From Gemmatimonadetes bacterium bin94 (GTDB lineage Bacteria; Gemmatimonadota; Gemmatimonadetes; Longimicrobiales; Gaopeijiaceae), in NCBI GenBank assembly GCA_002238865.1, contig MPNE01000001.1:1-64000 (forward strand): a stretch of DNA of 64,000 bases, written 5' to 3'. This document shows positions 25,572 to 34,954 of the stretch, piece by piece. The notes beneath the pieces were generated by a model. The model was given only the letters and a program-made list of their open reading frames with translations, had not been told where the DNA came from and ran no database searches. A program made the position numbers and the translations under genes. Within the stretch, counting starts at the first letter, position 1. Every line of letters begins with the position of its first letter.

Positions 25572-28058
25572 ATGAAGGTATCGTACCGCTGGGTGCGAGA
25601 CGTTGCGCCCGGGATCGGGCTCACCCCCGAGGAAGCGATGGAGCGGCTGGCCCTGAGGGGTGCTCCCGTGGAAGAGGTGGTCGATCTCGCGGCGGGCCTC
25701 GAGGACGTGGTGATCGGCCGGGTCCTGGAGGCGCGGCCGCACCCGAACGCGGACCGGCTGACGCTTTGCCGAGTGGCAGGGCCTGACGGGGAGGTTCCGG
25801 TGGTCTGCGGCGCCCCGGTTGTCGTGCCGGGAGCGTTCTATCCCTTCGCTCCGGTGGGCGCGGTCCTTCCGGGCGGCTTCAGGATCGGCAAGCGGAAGAT
25901 CCGGGGGGAGTACAGCGAAGGCATGCTTTGCTCCGAGAGCGAACTCGGTCTCGGGAGCGATCACGCGGGGATCATGTTGCTGGACGGCGAATACGAGACC
26001 GGATCGCCATTCGCTGCCGCCACGGGCCTGGACGATGTTCGCCTGGACGTGGAAGTCACCCCGAACCGCGGCGACCTGCTGTCGCACGTGGGTATTGCGC
26101 GCGAGCTGCACCCCGACGGGCAGGGTGGGATCGTGCTGCCTCCCTTCCCGTCGGGGGCGGCGCAAGACGGTGAGCCGGCCGAGACGCCGGGCGGGCTGGA
26201 CGCTTCCTTCGCCCGCGGGACCTCGGAGAGCGCGTCGGCGGGCGTCGGCATCCGCATCGAGGACTCCGACCTCTGCTCACGCTATCTGGGGGCCGTGATC
26301 CGGGGCGTTTCCGTCGGGCCGTCGCCGCGGTGGCTCGCGGATCGGCTCCGGGCCGCGGGGTCCCGCCCCATCAACAACGTCGTTGACGCGACCAACTACG
26401 TCATGCTGGAGCTGGGACAGCCGCTGCACGCCTTCGACCTGGACCGCCTGACGGATGCCACGATCGTGGTCGGTCGCACGCGTCCGGGGGAAACCCTGGT
26501 TACGCTGGATGGCGAAAAGCGCCCGATCACCCCCGATATGCTCATGATCCGTGACGCGCGGAGTCCCGTTGCGATTGCGGGCGTGATGGGGGGACGCGAC
26601 TCCGAAGTCTCGACCGATTCGGCGGATATTCTGCTCGAGTGCGCGCTCTTCGAGCCCCGGCAGGTCCGGGCCACGCGGCGTGCACTGGGCATGTCCACCG
26701 ACGCGAGTTACCGCTTCGAGCGCGGCGTCGACCCGGCCACGATGGAGACCGCGGTGCTCAGGGCGGCGGCCCTCATCCTGGCAACCGCCGGCGGGACGCT
26801 GGACGGCGAGATCATCGACGCTCACCCCGTGCCCTGGAAGCCTCCGCTCGTCACGCTCAGGCCTTCCCGGGTGAGTCACGTTCTGGGCGTCGACTTCGCT
26901 GCGGACGCACTCTCGGGCCTGCTCACCCCGCTGGGGTACGAGGCGACGGATCGGGGCGCCGACACCCTGGAGGTCGCGGTGCCGGGGCACCGCAGCTTCG
27001 ACACGCTGCGGGAGGTGGACCTGATCGAAGAGGTGGCGCGGACACACGGCTACGACGCCTTCCCGGAAGTCATGTCGGCTGCCCGGCCCGGCACGGTCCC
27101 GGACCACCCGCTCTTCCAGCTCGAGGACCGGCTGCGCTCGCTGCTGGCGGCGGACGGAATCAGCGAGGCGCAGACACCGGCACTGGGGCCCGCCCGGGAC
27201 GGCGACGTGCCACTTCTCAACCCGATGTCCCGGGACGAGAGTCACCTGCGGCGGGACCGGCTGCCCGGGCTGTTCACGCACGTGGAGAGGAACCTGGCGA
27301 GGGGTGTGCGTGACGTGCGCCTCTTCGAGATCGGCACCGTCTTCGCTCCCGTACCGGGGTCGGCGCCGGCGGAATCATCCCGCGTGGCCGTCGTGCTCAC
27401 CGGGGCGCGCGCGCCCGTGCACTGGTCGGCTGAGGGCGATCCCATGGACGTGTTCGACGCCGGACGGGTGCTGGACCTGGTCGCCGGAGAGGCGTTTCCC
27501 GGTGCGCGCGTGGTGCCGGCCGGGCAGGGCGGTGGTGGTCGCGACCGGGCGGCTGCGTCGTCCGCGCCGGGACCGCTGGCCGCGCCCTCTCCATTCGTGC
27601 AGGAACGGTGCTACGAGCTCGTGACCGCCGCCGGGGAGTTGGTGGGGCGGGGGGGTGAGGTGCGGCCCGGAGTGATGGATCTTCCCCCGTGGGCGGGGGC
27701 GGTGGTCGGTGTCGAGGTGGTGTTGCCGGCAGAGCCGGAACCCAGGCCGGATGTGACCGCGCGCGACCTGCCGGACCAGCCGGCGTCCCGGCGCGACGTG
27801 GCGTTCCTGGTGCCGGCCGGGTCCGCCGCCGGCGACGTGATCCGTGCCGCGCGAGGGGGTGGTGGGGGGCTCCTCGAGGCGGTGGACGTGTTCGATCTCT
27901 ACGAGGGGGACGACCTGCCTCCGGCGACCCGCTCGGTGGCCCTTCGCTTGCGTTTCCGGGCCCGAGGTCGAACCCTGACGGACAGGGAGGTCGACAAGGC
28001 GTACCGGCGCGTGCTCAGGAAAGTGAAGGAGGAGACCGGTGTCGAACCGAGAAGCTAG
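25572..28058 (+). CDS. pheT: Phenylalanyl-tRNA synthetase beta subunit
   Basis: 828 residues from ATG 25572 (MKVSYRWVRDVAPG). Order of domains: tRNA-binding OB domain ~40-150 (PHPNADRLTLCRVAG and YSEGMLCSESELGLG), B3/B4 editing domain, B5 domain (DLIEEVARTHGYDAFP), catalytic-like core, and C-terminal ferredoxin-like anticodon-binding domain (DQPASRRDVAFLVPA). A low-complexity acidic/Gly insert lies around 170-210. The last 20 bases overlap the next gene. Confidence 0.97.
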   Translation: MKVSYRWVRDVAPGIGLTPEEAMERLALRGAPVEEVVDLAAGLEDVVIGRVLEARPHPNADRLTLCRVAGPDGEVPVVCGAPVVVPGAFYPFAPVGAVLPGGFRIGKRKIRGEYSEGMLCSESELGLGSDHAGIMLLDGEYETGSPFAAATGLDDVRLDVEVTPNRGDLLSHVGIARELHPDGQGGIVLPPFPSGAAQDGEPAETPGGLDASFARGTSESASAGVGIRIEDSDLCSRYLGAVIRGVSVGPSPRWLADRLRAAGSRPINNVVDATNYVMLELGQPLHAFDLDRLTDATIVVGRTRPGETLVTLDGEKRPITPDMLMIRDARSPVAIAGVMGGRDSEVSTDSADILLECALFEPRQVRATRRALGMSTDASYRFERGVDPATMETAVLRAAALILATAGGTLDGEIIDAHPVPWKPPLVTLRPSRVSHVLGVDFAADALSGLLTPLGYEATDRGADTLEVAVPGHRSFDTLREVDLIEEVARTHGYDAFPEVMSAARPGTVPDHPLFQLEDRLRSLLAADGISEAQTPALGPARDGDVPLLNPMSRDESHLRRDRLPGLFTHVERNLARGVRDVRLFEIGTVFAPVPGSAPAESSRVAVVLTGARAPVHWSAEGDPMDVFDAGRVLDLVAGEAFPGARVVPAGQGGGGRDRAAASSAPGPLAAPSPFVQERCYELVTAAGELVGRGGEVRPGVMDLPPWAGAVVGVEVVLPAEPEPRPDVTARDLPDQPASRRDVAFLVPAGSAAGDVIRAARGGGGGLLEAVDVFDLYEGDDLPPATRSVALRLRFRARGRTLTDREVDKAYRRVLRKVKEETGVEPRS

Positions 28059-28353
28059 GGGGTCGGCGGGAACCCCGGCCCCCGGTCTGGACGCGCTCGA
28101 GTCCGCGGTTGAGCGGTTGATTGCGGAAGTGCGTTCGACTCGCGAGCGGGCGATGATTGCGCAGGCCGAGGCCGAACGGGGCGACCATCTGCTCCGCCAG
28201 TTCGTGGACGGGCGACAGGATCCGGGTGAGTTGGCGCGGCGCGTGGCCGAACTCGAGGCCGAGAACCGCGATTTGCGCGCACGGCTCGCGAAGGGACGCG
28301 AAGGCGTCGATCGGATGCTTGCCAGCATAAGGTTTCTGGAGGATCGGCGATGA
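28039..28353 (+). CDS. Small coiled-coil protein between pheT and zapA
   Basis: 104 residues from GTG, overlapping the pheT end by 20 bp and the zapA start by 4 bp. Residues ~18-95 are strongly helical and coiled-coil-like (ALESAVERLIAEVRSTRERA, then LARRVAELEAENRDLRARLA). No enzyme motif. Its place directly before zapA suggests a cell-division accessory, perhaps acting like ZapB, but sequence identity to ZapB is not evident to me. The tight overlaps argue it is a real translated gene. Confidence 0.72.
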   Translation: MSNREARGSAGTPAPGLDALESAVERLIAEVRSTRERAMIAQAEAERGDHLLRQFVDGRQDPGELARRVAELEAENRDLRARLAKGREGVDRMLASIRFLEDRR

Positions 28354-28670
28354 TGGAGGATGCGTCCGGATCTCGTGCGGCGGTGGAGGTGGAGATCGCC
28401 GGAGAGAAGTACACTCTCCGCACCGATGCCGACGAAGAATACACCCGACGGTGTGCCGCACTCGTCGATGAGCGGATGCGACAGATCGGAGGGTCCGGCC
28501 TCGATCGAAAAAACGCTGCAATCATGACGGCGTTGTCGCTTTCCGACGAACTGTTCCAGCAGGAAGCCCGGATCCGGGATCGGTCACGGGCCTTGACAGG
28601 ACGTATCGAGGAGGCGCTGGAGGCTGCCGACGATGTGCGGCCGCTGCCCGGAGAGCCTTCGGAAGACTGA
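28350..28670 (+). CDS. zapA: Cell division protein ZapA
   Basis: 106 residues. The N-terminal block VEVEIAGEKYTLRTDADEEY and the following helix (ALVDERMRQIGG) are the ZapA head domain; a coiled coil (LSDELFQQEARIRDRSRALT) follows. ZapA crosslinks FtsZ filaments at midcell. Two adjacent ATGs are possible starts; the first forms an ATGA overlap with the upstream gene. Confidence 0.9.
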   Translation: MMEDASGSRAAVEVEIAGEKYTLRTDADEEYTRRCAALVDERMRQIGGSGLDRKNAAIMTALSLSDELFQQEARIRDRSRALTGRIEEALEAADDVRPLPGEPSED

Positions 28671-28695
28671 CCGCTACACCGCAGCGAGGATCGAC

Positions 28696-29994
28696 ATGAA
28701 GCCGACCACAAGACGACGGAACCTGTCGCGCCGGGCCTGGCTCGCCACGGCCTCGGGGACCGCGGCCACGGGTCTGGTCATGACCCGGTGGGATGCACTC
28801 AAGGCCACGACCCCGGCTTCCCGAGCGTCCACCGCCGGGGCCCGACAGATCCCCGCCGCTTCGGCCGACCCCACGAAGGTCCCGGGGCGTTTCGTGTCCG
28901 AAGTGGGCCGCCGGGCAACCGGCGAGCAGCCGGTGCGGCTGTTGAGGACGCTGGCCCTGTCGAGTTCGTCACGCACGCCGCTGCAGGATCTTCAGGGGAC
29001 GATCACCCCCTCCGATCTGCACTTCGAGCGGCACCATGCGGGAGTTCCCGAGATCGCCGCCGAGGAGCACGAGCTGCTTGTGCACGGGATGGTGGAGCGT
29101 CCGACGGTCTTCCGCATGGCGGACCTGAGGCGATATCCGCAGGTGTCCCGCATCTGTTTCGTCGAGTGCTCGGGAAACGGGGGCGGTGCCTACAATCGTA
29201 GCCGCATGCCGACCGCGATCACCCCGCAGCAGCTCGATGGCCTCCTGAGCACGAGCGAATGGACCGGAGTGATGCTGTCGACCATCCTGCGCGAGGTCGG
29301 GGTGCGTTCGGGCGCGAGCTGGATCCTTGCCGAGGGCAGAGACGCGGCGGTCATGTCTCGCAGCGTTCCTCTGGAGAAGGCGATGGACGACGCGATGCTC
29401 GCTTACGGCCAGAACGGTGAAGCGATCCGGCCCGAGCAGGGCTACCCCGTGCGGTTGCTGTTGCCGGGGTGGGAGGGCAACGCACAGGTGAAGTGGCTGA
29501 GGCGGATCGAAATCTCGGACCGGCCCACGATGACCCGGGACGAGACCTCGCGCTACACCGATCCGCTCAAGGACGGAACCGCGCGCCAATTCAGCTTTGT
29601 CATGGACGCGAAGTCGCTCATCACCTTCCCGTCGTACCCCTATGTGCTGCCCGACCGCGGTTGGTGGGAGATCGAGGGGTTGGCGTGGACGGGGCGGGGG
29701 CGCATCACCCGGGTCGAAGTCAGCACCGATGGCGGTCGTTCGTGGGCCGACGCCGTGCTGCAGCCACCCGTTCTCTCGAAGTCGACGGTGCGTTTCCGTC
29801 ACCTCTGGAACTGGGATGGCCGCGAGACGGTGATCCTCAGCCGCGCCACCGACGAGACAGGGTACGTCCAGCCCACCGTGCACCAGCTCTGGGACGCGCG
29901 GGGCGAAGGGACGGCGTACCACCAGAACCATCAGCGCGCGTGGAAGATCGCATCGGACGGCGCGGTGACCTTCGGACTCGGAGACCTGCTGTGA
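28696..29994 (+). CDS. soxC: Sulfite dehydrogenase, molybdopterin subunit (SoxC-like)
   Basis: 432 residues. A Tat-type signal (RRRNLSRRAWLATASGTAAT) at the N-terminus, as expected for a folded molybdenum enzyme. The Mo-ligand Cys is in RICFVECSGNGGG (Cys158), with GVMLSTILREVGV, RPEQGYPVRLLLPGWEGN and KWLRRIEISDRP in the sulfite-oxidase core and a C-terminal dimerisation domain (GRITRVEVSTDGGRSWADAV). Oxidises sulfite or, as SoxCD, the sulfane sulfur bound to SoxYZ. ATG 28696 chosen because it opens the Tat signal. Stop overlaps the cytochrome start. No soxAXYZB here. Confidence 0.9.
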   Translation: MKPTTRRRNLSRRAWLATASGTAATGLVMTRWDALKATTPASRASTAGARQIPAASADPTKVPGRFVSEVGRRATGEQPVRLLRTLALSSSSRTPLQDLQGTITPSDLHFERHHAGVPEIAAEEHELLVHGMVERPTVFRMADLRRYPQVSRICFVECSGNGGGAYNRSRMPTAITPQQLDGLLSTSEWTGVMLSTILREVGVRSGASWILAEGRDAAVMSRSVPLEKAMDDAMLAYGQNGEAIRPEQGYPVRLLLPGWEGNAQVKWLRRIEISDRPTMTRDETSRYTDPLKDGTARQFSFVMDAKSLITFPSYPYVLPDRGWWEIEGLAWTGRGRITRVEVSTDGGRSWADAVLQPPVLSKSTVRFRHLWNWDGRETVILSRATDETGYVQPTVHQLWDARGEGTAYHQNHQRAWKIASDGAVTFGLGDLL

Positions 29995-30626
29995 GGGCCG
30001 CACGCAAGCGCTTCGCCGGAGGTGCCTGGGCGCTCCTCGCCGTCCTGCTGGCTGCGTGCGCGCCGGACACGGGCCGCGAACCCGAGGTCACGGCGGCCGC
30101 TTCCGGCTCCGTCGCGCAGGCCGCGTTTTCCGGCTCGTTGCCCGCGCATGCGCCGGAGCGCTTTGGTTTCGGCGCTCCCGCGTCGGCGGACCGCATCGCG
30201 CTCTGGGACATCGACATCAAGCCCGACGGCGAGGGGTTGCCTCCGGGGAGCGGGTCCGTCGCGGAGGGACGGCGCATCTACGAGTTGTCCTGCATGCAAT
30301 GCCATGGGCCGACGGGCACCGAAGGGCCCAACGACCGACTGGCCAGCTCCGGCGAGTGGGGCGAGTGGCCCGCTGGCCGAACGGTGGGCGGGTATTGGCC
30401 CTACGCGACGACACTCTTCGACTACACTCGAAAGGCGATGCCCCAGGCCACCCCGGGAACACTCGGCGACGACGAAGTCTACGCCGTGGTCGGATATGTT
30501 CTGCACCTCAGCGGACTGGTCCCCGCCGACGCCGTCATGGATGCCGAGACTCTGGCCGCCGTCGAAATGCCCTACCGGGACCGTTTCGTCCCGGACGACC
30601 GGAAGGGCGGGCCGGAAATCCGTTAG
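29991..30626 (+). CDS. soxD: Mono-heme cytochrome c, SoxD-like electron acceptor
   Basis: 211 residues from GTG overlapping soxC (GTGA). N-terminal hydrophobic segment with lipobox-like LLAACAP, so probably a lipoprotein. One heme site, CMQCH at 101-105, with a Met ligand probably in KAMPQATPG. Conserved GTEGPNDRLAS and GGYWPYATTLFDY blocks match SoxD-type cytochromes. Should take electrons from the SoxC-like subunit. Only one heme site is visible, fewer than in some SoxD proteins. Confidence 0.86.
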   Translation: MRAARKRFAGGAWALLAVLLAACAPDTGREPEVTAAASGSVAQAAFSGSLPAHAPERFGFGAPASADRIALWDIDIKPDGEGLPPGSGSVAEGRRIYELSCMQCHGPTGTEGPNDRLASSGEWGEWPAGRTVGGYWPYATTLFDYTRKAMPQATPGTLGDDEVYAVVGYVLHLSGLVPADAVMDAETLAAVEMPYRDRFVPDDRKGGPEIR

Positions 30627-30698
30627 GCGGGCCTTCGCCCGGATCCGGGCCCCTGCTGTGCCCGGTCGGTACAGGCCTCCCTCGATTCGACGGGTTGC

Positions 30699-30768
30699 TT
30701 GCGCGAGATCCGGCGCTCGTCCTATTGTAGGAGCGCATTCAAGGAACCGGCGATCTGTCTGGCCGGTT
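30699..30768 (+). promoter_or_regulatory. Candidate rny promoter and leader hairpin
   Basis: TTGCGC (30699-30704), 18 bases, TATTGT (30723-30728). About 16 bases downstream the leader can fold AACCGGC (30745-30751) with GCCGGTT (30762-30768), a perfect 7-bp stem with a 10-base loop and a short T run after it. It may stabilise the mRNA or partly terminate; the function is open. Confidence 0.45.
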
Positions 30769-30823
30769 GCGTTTCCCTTGTCGACTCGTCGGCCGAACGC
30801 TGGTTCGGTCTTGGAGAAAATAC

Positions 30824-32392
30824 ATGGACCCGCTGGGTTTGTCCCTGGCGGTGGGTGCCGTTGTCGCCGCGGTTTTGGGGTATGTCCTGGGAAGGCACCG
30901 GGAGCGTGCCCGCCAGCTCAAAGAGAAACAAGCGGGTCGTGACGAAGCGTCGCTGATCCGGAACAGGGCTAAGGAAGACGCCGACAACCTGCGCCGCGCC
31001 GCGGAGTTGCAAGCCAAGGAACAGGCATTCCGCCTCAGGGAGACCTGGGAGACGGAAGAGAGTCGGCGCCGCGAAGAGGTTGAGAGGGGGGAGCACCGGC
31101 TCGCGCAGCGCACCGAAGCCGTCGAGCGCAAGTCCGATCTGCTTGACCGTCGTTCCGAATCGCTGGAGGCGCGGGCCACGGACCTCAAGTCCCGACAGCA
31201 AGAGGTCGCCGCGGAGCGGAAGAAGGCCTCCGGCGTTCTCGCCGAAGCGCTTGAGCGCCTGGAGACCGTGGCGGGACTCACCGCGACCGAAGCCCGGGAC
31301 CAGCTCGTGGAGGAGATGGAGGACAAGGCCCGCGCGGACGCTGCAAACCTCGTGCGGGAGATCAAGGAGGAGGGCCAGCGCACCGCCGAACGCGAGGCGA
31401 AGAAGCTGGTGGCCATGGCGGTGCAGCGGATGGCTGCCGAGGAGACCGCACAGTTGACCGTCTCGGTCGTTCAGCTTCCCTCGGACGAGATGAAGGGGCG
31501 GATCATCGGCCGTGAGGGGCGCAATATCCGCGCCTTCGAGCAGGCTACCGGCATCGACGTGATCATCGACGATACGCCCGAGGCCGTGGTGCTGTCGGGG
31601 TACAACCCCGTGCGCCGCGAAGTCGCTCGTGTCGCGCTGTCGAAGCTGATCGAAGATGGCCGCATCCACCCGGGCCGGATCGAGGAGACGGTTGCCAAGA
31701 GCGAGCAGGAAGTCGAAGTGGAAATGCGCGAAGCGGCCGAGGAGGTGCTGTACGGGCTCGGGATCCACAATGTGCCCCCCGAGATCGTCAAGGTGCTTGG
31801 ACGGCTGAAATTCCGTACCTCGTACGGCCAGAATCAGTTGGCGCATGCCAGGGAGGTGGCGTTGCTGGCCGGGAACATGGCCGCCGAGATGGGGCTGGAT
31901 GTGCAGTTGACCCGCCGGGCCGGGTTGTTGCACGACGTCGGCAAGGGGCAGACACACGAGCAGGAGCTCACCCACGTGGAGTTGGGCTACCGGCTGTGCA
32001 AGCGGTTCAAGGAGCCCGACCTCGTGCTGAACGCGATCAGGGCCCACCACGACGAAGAGCCCCACCGGTACCCCGAGGCGTGGCTCGTAACCGCAGCCGA
32101 TGCGATCAGCGGGGCGCGTCCCGGAGCTCGCCGGGAGATGTTCGAGGGGTACGTGAAACGCCTTGAGAAGCTCGAGGAGATCGCTACCGAATACCCGGGC
32201 GTGGAAAGGTGTTTCGCGATCCAGGCGGGACGGGAACTCCGGGTCATGGTGCAGCCGGAACGAGTGTCCGACGAGGAGATGACCCGGATATCGGAGGCGG
32301 TGGCACGGCGGATCGAAGGCGAACTCCAGTACCCCGGGCAGATCAAGGTCGTGGTGATACGGGAGACCCGGGCCATCGACTTCGCCAGATAG
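30824..32392 (+). CDS. rny: Ribonuclease Y
   Basis: 522 residues. One N-terminal TM helix (LGLSLAVGAVVAAVLGYVLG), a long coiled coil (~25-190), a KH domain (MKGRIIGREGRNIRAFEQAT) and an HD domain (RAGLLHDVGKGQTHEQELTH) with the catalytic His-Asp at ~369. Membrane-bound endonuclease that starts mRNA decay in bacteria lacking or supplementing RNase E. ATG chosen because the TM helix follows directly. Folate and DNA-repair genes follow in the same direction. Confidence 0.97.
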   Translation: MDPLGLSLAVGAVVAAVLGYVLGRHRERARQLKEKQAGRDEASLIRNRAKEDADNLRRAAELQAKEQAFRLRETWETEESRRREEVERGEHRLAQRTEAVERKSDLLDRRSESLEARATDLKSRQQEVAAERKKASGVLAEALERLETVAGLTATEARDQLVEEMEDKARADAANLVREIKEEGQRTAEREAKKLVAMAVQRMAAEETAQLTVSVVQLPSDEMKGRIIGREGRNIRAFEQATGIDVIIDDTPEAVVLSGYNPVRREVARVALSKLIEDGRIHPGRIEETVAKSEQEVEVEMREAAEEVLYGLGIHNVPPEIVKVLGRLKFRTSYGQNQLAHAREVALLAGNMAAEMGLDVQLTRRAGLLHDVGKGQTHEQELTHVELGYRLCKRFKEPDLVLNAIRAHHDEEPHRYPEAWLVTAADAISGARPGARREMFEGYVKRLEKLEEIATEYPGVERCFAIQAGRELRVMVQPERVSDEEMTRISEAVARRIEGELQYPGQIKVVVIRETRAIDFAR

Positions 32393-32443
32393 GCATCGCC
32401 AGACTCAATTCACCCTTTGAAGCCCTCGAGCGAGAAGAGATCC

Positions 32444-33337
32444 ATGTCGGCGAGAATCATTTCAGGGAAGGAAATCGCCCGGACCATTCGGGACGAACTC
32501 AATGAGCAGGTCGCGGAGTTGGCCGGCGAAGGGCTGGTGCCGGGGCTGGCGACGGTGCTGGCTGGCGAAGACCCGGCCAGCCGGCTGTATGTGGGCATGA
32601 AGAACAAGGCAGCCGCCGCGGCCGGGATCCATTCGCGCCAGGTGACATTGTCCGATTCGACGAGCGAGGCGGAGCTGCTCGCCCTGATCGACGAGTTGAA
32701 CGCGGACCCTGAAATCCACGGGATCCTGGTACAGCTTCCCCTGCCGCGACAGATCGACGAGGCGAAGGTCCTGCTGGCCATCGATCCCGACAAGGATGTG
32801 GACGGCTTCCATCCGGTTAACGTGGGACGTCTTGCAACCGGCGACCCCAACGTGCTGGCTCCGTGTACGCCCAGGGGCGTGATCGAGATGCTGGTCAGGA
32901 GCGGCGTGGATCCTGCAGGGAAGCACGTAGTCGTCGTTGGGCGGTCCAACATCGTGGGCAAGCCGATGGCTCTGCTGCTCCTGCGGCGCGCGCCGGGCGG
33001 TAACGCGACGGTTAGCGTGGCGCACAGCCGCACCGCCGATCTGGGGGCGCTCACCCGCACGGCGGATATCCTGATTGTTGCCGTGGGGTGGCCCAATACG
33101 ATCACCCGCGACATGGTGAAGCCGGGGGTGACGGTGATCGATGTGGGCACGAACCGCGTGGACGACCCGACCCGGGAGCGCGGCTACCGGGTGGTGGGTG
33201 ATGTCGACTTCGAGGGCGTGAGCGAGGTGGCCGCGGCGATCACCCCGGTGCCGGGCGGAGTGGGCCCCATGACGATCGCGATGCTTCTGGCCAACACGGT
33301 CGAAGCCGCGATCAGGCAGCGCGGCAGGGCCGGGTGA
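32444..33337 (+). CDS. folD: Methylenetetrahydrofolate dehydrogenase/cyclohydrolase FolD
   Basis: 297 residues. Key blocks: YVGMKNKAAAAAGI, GILVQLPLPRQID, DKDVDGFHPVNVGRL, PCTPRGVIEML, VVVGRSNIVGKPMALLLL and TPVPGGVGPMTIAMLL. Interconverts methylene-, methenyl- and formyl-THF. ATG 32444 preceded by GAGAAGAGA. Formate from histidine breakdown (HutF route) could feed the same C1 pool. Overlaps xseA by 4 bp. Confidence 0.97.
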   Translation: MSARIISGKEIARTIRDELNEQVAELAGEGLVPGLATVLAGEDPASRLYVGMKNKAAAAAGIHSRQVTLSDSTSEAELLALIDELNADPEIHGILVQLPLPRQIDEAKVLLAIDPDKDVDGFHPVNVGRLATGDPNVLAPCTPRGVIEMLVRSGVDPAGKHVVVVGRSNIVGKPMALLLLRRAPGGNATVSVAHSRTADLGALTRTADILIVAVGWPNTITRDMVKPGVTVIDVGTNRVDDPTRERGYRVVGDVDFEGVSEVAAAITPVPGGVGPMTIAMLLANTVEAAIRQRGRAG

Positions 33338-34710
33338 GCGACCCCACGCTGGATCTGTTCGGGGACGCGCCGCCGGGCGACGGCGGCGAGGCGCGGCGAG
33401 ACGGGGGGCGGCGTCCTCCTCCGCCGCGCAGCGAGCCCGAGGCGCGCTCGCTGCCCGCTCCCCGTGTGTGGACGGTGCGCCAGGTGAACCGCGCCGTGCG
33501 CCTCCAGCTGGAACAGACTCTGCCGCAACTCTGGGTCGGGGGGGAAATGGCGAATTTCCGTCGCCAGCGCTCCGGTCACTGCTACTTCACCCTGAAGGAC
33601 GATGCGGCCCAGCTGCGCTGCGTCATGTTCCGGCGCGAGGCCGTGCGGCTGCCCGCCGACCCCGAGGAGGGGATGACCCTGAAGGTGTTCGGGGGGCTGA
33701 CGCTGTATGAGGCGCGGGGCGTCTATCAGCTCGTCGTGGCGAAGGTGGAGGCGGAAAGCGAGGGCGGAATGTGGAAGCTCGCCTTCGACCGCCTGGCGAG
33801 CCGGCTGGATGCGGAGGGCCTGACGGACCCGGGCCGGAAGCGCCCACTCCCCGCCTTCCCCAACAGGGTGGGCATCGTGAGTTCGCCGACGAGCGCGGCG
33901 CTGAAGGACGTCATCGCCGTGGTCGGCAGGCGGGCACCGTGGGTGCGGCTCCTGGTGCGGAGCACGCGCGTGCAGGGGCAGGGGGCGGGCGCGGAGATCG
34001 CCGCCGCCATATCGTCCCTCGCTTCCCGTGACGTGGACGTGGTCATTGTGGCGAGGGGAGGCGGCTCGATCGAGGACCTCTGGGGCTTCAACGAAGAGCC
34101 GGTCGCACGGGCCGTCGCGGCGAGCCCGGTACCGGTGGTCTCCGGGGTCGGACACGAGACGGACGTCACGATCTGCGACCTCGTGGCCGACCTGCGGGCC
34201 GCCACTCCCTCGGCCGCGGCGGAAGCCGTGGCGCCTGACCGCAAGGCGGTGGCCGGGGTTCTGCAGGGCCTGGGGCGGCGGCTTGGCAAGGGGCTGGCCG
34301 CTCAGGCGAGGTCCCGTCGGTGGAGGCTCGACCAGGCTGGGGACATGCTGGTTCGGCGGGGGCGCCGCAGGCTGGCCGTTTCGCGCGCGCGGCTGGACGC
34401 CGCGGGCGCGAGGATGTCGGATACGGTACGCCGCCGGATCCGGCACGAGTCCGGGCGGCTTGCCGAGGTGGCGGCTGCCATGGATGCGCTTTCCCCCCTG
34501 TCGACGCTGGCGCGCGGGTACGCCCTCCCTCTCGACGGCGAGGGTCGCCTTCTGCGCGGCGTTCGCGACTTTACGCCGGGCCGCGACTTCGGGTTGCGGG
34601 TCGTCGACGGGAACGTCCCGTGCGAGGTGACGGGCCCGGCCCTGGGCGCGCCTCTGCCCGATGCGGGTGCGGTAGCATTCGAGTCCGGGAGCACCAGGCA
34701 TGGAAGCTGA
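33334..34710 (+). CDS. xseA: Exodeoxyribonuclease VII large subunit
   Basis: 458 residues from GTG in the folD stop. N-terminal OB domain (VWTVRQVNRAVRLQLEQTLP, then LWVGGEMANFRRQRSGHCYF), then the catalytic region VGIVSSPTSAALKDVI, VVIVARGGGSIEDLWGFN and VSGVGHETDVTICDLVADLRA-type block. Degrades single-stranded DNA with XseB. The first 45 residues are disordered and Gly/Arg/Pro-rich. Confidence 0.96.
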   Translation: MSDPTLDLFGDAPPGDGGEARRDGGRRPPPPRSEPEARSLPAPRVWTVRQVNRAVRLQLEQTLPQLWVGGEMANFRRQRSGHCYFTLKDDAAQLRCVMFRREAVRLPADPEEGMTLKVFGGLTLYEARGVYQLVVAKVEAESEGGMWKLAFDRLASRLDAEGLTDPGRKRPLPAFPNRVGIVSSPTSAALKDVIAVVGRRAPWVRLLVRSTRVQGQGAGAEIAAAISSLASRDVDVVIVARGGGSIEDLWGFNEEPVARAVAASPVPVVSGVGHETDVTICDLVADLRAATPSAAAEAVAPDRKAVAGVLQGLGRRLGKGLAAQARSRRWRLDQAGDMLVRRGRRRLAVSRARLDAAGARMSDTVRRRIRHESGRLAEVAAAMDALSPLSTLARGYALPLDGEGRLLRGVRDFTPGRDFGLRVVDGNVPCEVTGPALGAPLPDAGAVAFESGSTRHGS

Positions 34711-34954
34711 GCGGGGACTCGACGCGACGCTGAAGCGCATCGAGGCGATCGTCGCCGCGCTGGACTCGGATTCGCTGGGGTTGGACGAGGCGCTTGCGCT
34801 GTTCGAAGAAGGTGTGGGCCATCTTCGCCGGGCCCAGGAATTCCTTGCGATGGCGGAACTTCGCGTGGAAGAGTTGATTGGACGCGAAGGAGAGGAGGTT
34901 CGGGAGTTTCGGGAACCTGGCCAGGGAGACCGCGATGCCGGAGATGACAGCTGA
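34700..34954 (+). CDS. xseB: Exodeoxyribonuclease VII small subunit
   Basis: 84 residues. LKRIEAIVAALDSDSLGLDE followed by ALFEEGVGHLRRAQEFLAMA is the XseB helical hairpin. Binds several copies per XseA. Starts 11 bases before the xseA stop and ends inside the ispA start region. Confidence 0.94.
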   Translation: MEAERGLDATLKRIEAIVAALDSDSLGLDEALALFEEGVGHLRRAQEFLAMAELRVEELIGREGEEVREFREPGQGDRDAGDDS

